A DNA stretch of 6,360 nucleotides from assembly GCA_030625445.1 (NCBI GenBank), contig DAOUQU010000102.1, positions 1-6,360 on the forward strand. Direction: 5' to 3'. The notes below the pieces were generated by a model. It did no database searches. It was not told the DNA's origin and worked only from the letters and a program-made list of their open reading frames with translations. Within the stretch, counting starts at the first letter, position 1, and each line of letters opens with the position of its first letter. A program made the position numbers and the translations under genes. The DNA comes from Gammaproteobacteria bacterium. Lineage in GTDB: Bacteria > Pseudomonadota > Gammaproteobacteria > Chromatiales > Chromatiaceae. Of the stretch, positions 5,556 through 6,360 are shown piece by piece.

Positions 5556-5840
5556 ATGAGCGATACATTCGATATCTACTGCGAGCACAACCCCTCCCCT
5601 GCCAAACTTGAAGTCCTGGGTGTCTACGACTGGCCCGTCTGGAGCAAGGAGGTTTCCGAATTCCCCTGGACCTATAAGGACCAGGAGAACTGCTACATCA
5701 TCCGGGGTCGCATCATTGTCACCCCGGAGGGAGGAGAGCCACAGGAGTTCAAGCGCGGCGATTTAATCACCTTTCCCAAAGGCATGTCCTGTCACTGGGA
5801 AGTGCTGGAAGCTATCGAAAAATACTACCGCTTCGGTTGA
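5556..5840 (+). CDS. Small cupin-domain protein (DUF861/cupin_3-like)
   Basis: A 94-residue single-domain cupin similar to the short EutQ/DUF861-type proteins, which fold as one small beta barrel and whose substrates are mostly unknown. Visible family features are the WPVWSKEVSEFPWTY stretch (26-40), the ENCYIIRGRIIVTPEGGEP strand-turn (44-62), the GDLITFPKGMSCHWEV second cupin motif (68-83) and the terminal YRFG. The classical two-histidine metal motif is not present, so metal binding is uncertain. The frame is open back to an ATG at 5472, which would add 28 residues. Those codons are AT-rich at third positions and lie outside the usual domain length, so 5556 is preferred. Neither start has a clear ribosome-binding site. 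The stop overlaps the mutS start by one base (TGATG), suggesting a shared transcript and coupled translation. Confidence 0.75.
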   Translation: MSDTFDIYCEHNPSPAKLEVLGVYDWPVWSKEVSEFPWTYKDQENCYIIRGRIIVTPEGGEPQEFKRGDLITFPKGMSCHWEVLEAIEKYYRFG

Positions 5841-6360
5841 TGGGGCACGCCGGGACAAAACACACGCCGATGATGCAGCAGTATCTGCGCATCAAGGCCG
5901 AACACCCGCAGATGCTGCTGTTCTACCGCATGGGGGATTTTTACGAACTCTTTTATGGCGATGCAGAGCGCGCCTCGCAGCTGCTTGACATCACCCTGAC
6001 CAAACGCGGCAAGAGCAACGGCAAAGCCATCCCCATGGCAGGCATCCCCTATCATGCCGCCGAGGGATACCTGGCACGCCTCGTCAGGCGTGGTGAGTCA
6101 GTCGCGATTTGTGAACAAATCGGCGATCCTGCCACCTCAAAGGGACCTGTCGAGCGCAAGGTAATGCGCATTGTCACCCCCGGCACGGTAACCGACGAGG
6201 CACTGCTCGAAGATCGCCGCGACAACCTGCTTGCCGCCGTCTATGACGACAACGGCTTTGGCCTTGCCGTACTCGATCTTGGCAGCGGCCGCTTTACCCT
6301 GCAGCAAGTCGATACTCCCGAAGCGCTTGCCAGTGAACTGGAACGACTCCGGCCTGCAGA
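5840..6360 (+). CDS. mutS: DNA mismatch repair protein MutS, N-terminal part (runs off the window)
   Basis: The first 173 codons of MutS, open to the window edge. MutS binds mismatches and small loops in DNA and, with MutL, starts mismatch repair. The fragment covers the mismatch-recognition domain and the start of the connector domain. HTPMMQQYLRIKAEHPQ (8-24) and LLFYRMGDFYELFYGDAERA contain the Phe-x-Glu mismatch wedge as Phe34 and Glu36, equivalent to E. coli Phe36 and Glu38. IPMAGIPYHAAEGYLARLV, ESVAICEQIGDPATSKGPVE and VMRIVTPGTVTDEALLEDRR follow. The connector starts near DNLLAAVYDDNGFG. The ATG at 5840-5842 overlaps the cupin TGA and has no Shine-Dalgarno of its own, so it is probably translated by coupling. 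Alternative starts are the paired ATGs at 5870 and 5873. The ATPase domain is outside the window. Confidence 0.96.
   Translation, partial: MGHAGTKHTPMMQQYLRIKAEHPQMLLFYRMGDFYELFYGDAERASQLLDITLTKRGKSNGKAIPMAGIPYHAAEGYLARLVRRGESVAICEQIGDPATSKGPVERKVMRIVTPGTVTDEALLEDRRDNLLAAVYDDNGFGLAVLDLGSGRFTLQQVDTPEALASELERLRPA

Noticed and set aside
5825..6055. Minus-strand open frame of 76 codons opposite mutS
   Set aside because: It is antisense to the highly conserved MutS N-terminus.

Overview
The window looks like chromosomal DNA of a gammaproteobacterium. The 3'-terminal gene is the start of a MutS that matches the E. coli protein closely, and the PPK2 resembles pseudomonad class I enzymes. The dispersed intergenic repeats would suit a large environmental genome, for instance a sulfur-oxidising Chromatiales-like lineage, but nothing here fixes the genus.

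Layout. Five genes lie on the minus strand. Read in their own direction they are a hemerythrin-like (HHE-related) protein (5258-4809), a stand-alone tryptophan synthase beta chain (4500-3304), two peptide/nickel-type ABC transporter permeases (DppB-like 3161-2244 and DppC-like 1988-1194) and a class I polyphosphate kinase 2 (934-71). Diverging from the hemerythrin-like gene, on the plus strand, are a small cupin (5556-5840) and the first 173 codons of mutS (5840 to the window end). The cupin stop and the mutS start overlap in TGATG.

The striking part is the non-coding DNA. Every minus-strand gene ends in or directly beside a repeat or a strong inverted repeat. The PPK2 stop is close to a 10-bp tandem repeat. 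The DppC stop lies inside a perfect 17-bp hairpin. The DppB stop lies inside the 24-bp terminal inverted repeat of a 269-bp MITE-like element that separates the two permease genes. The TrpB and hemerythrin stops each abut a 7-bp-periodic inverted array of ACTGNNN/CAGTNNN units. The MITE-like element (1996-2264) is the best candidate for something undescribed. It has perfect 24-bp ends, two large internal hairpins and no transposase. It supplies the last codons and stop of one permease and may supply the ribosome-binding site, and possibly a promoter, of the next.

The genes do not form one pathway. The permease pair has no ATPase or substrate-binding gene beside it, and trpB has no trpA beside it. 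A candidate FNR/Anr-type box sits in the AT-rich spacer between the hemerythrin-like gene and the cupin-mutS pair, placed suitably for oxygen-responsive control of the hemerythrin-like gene.
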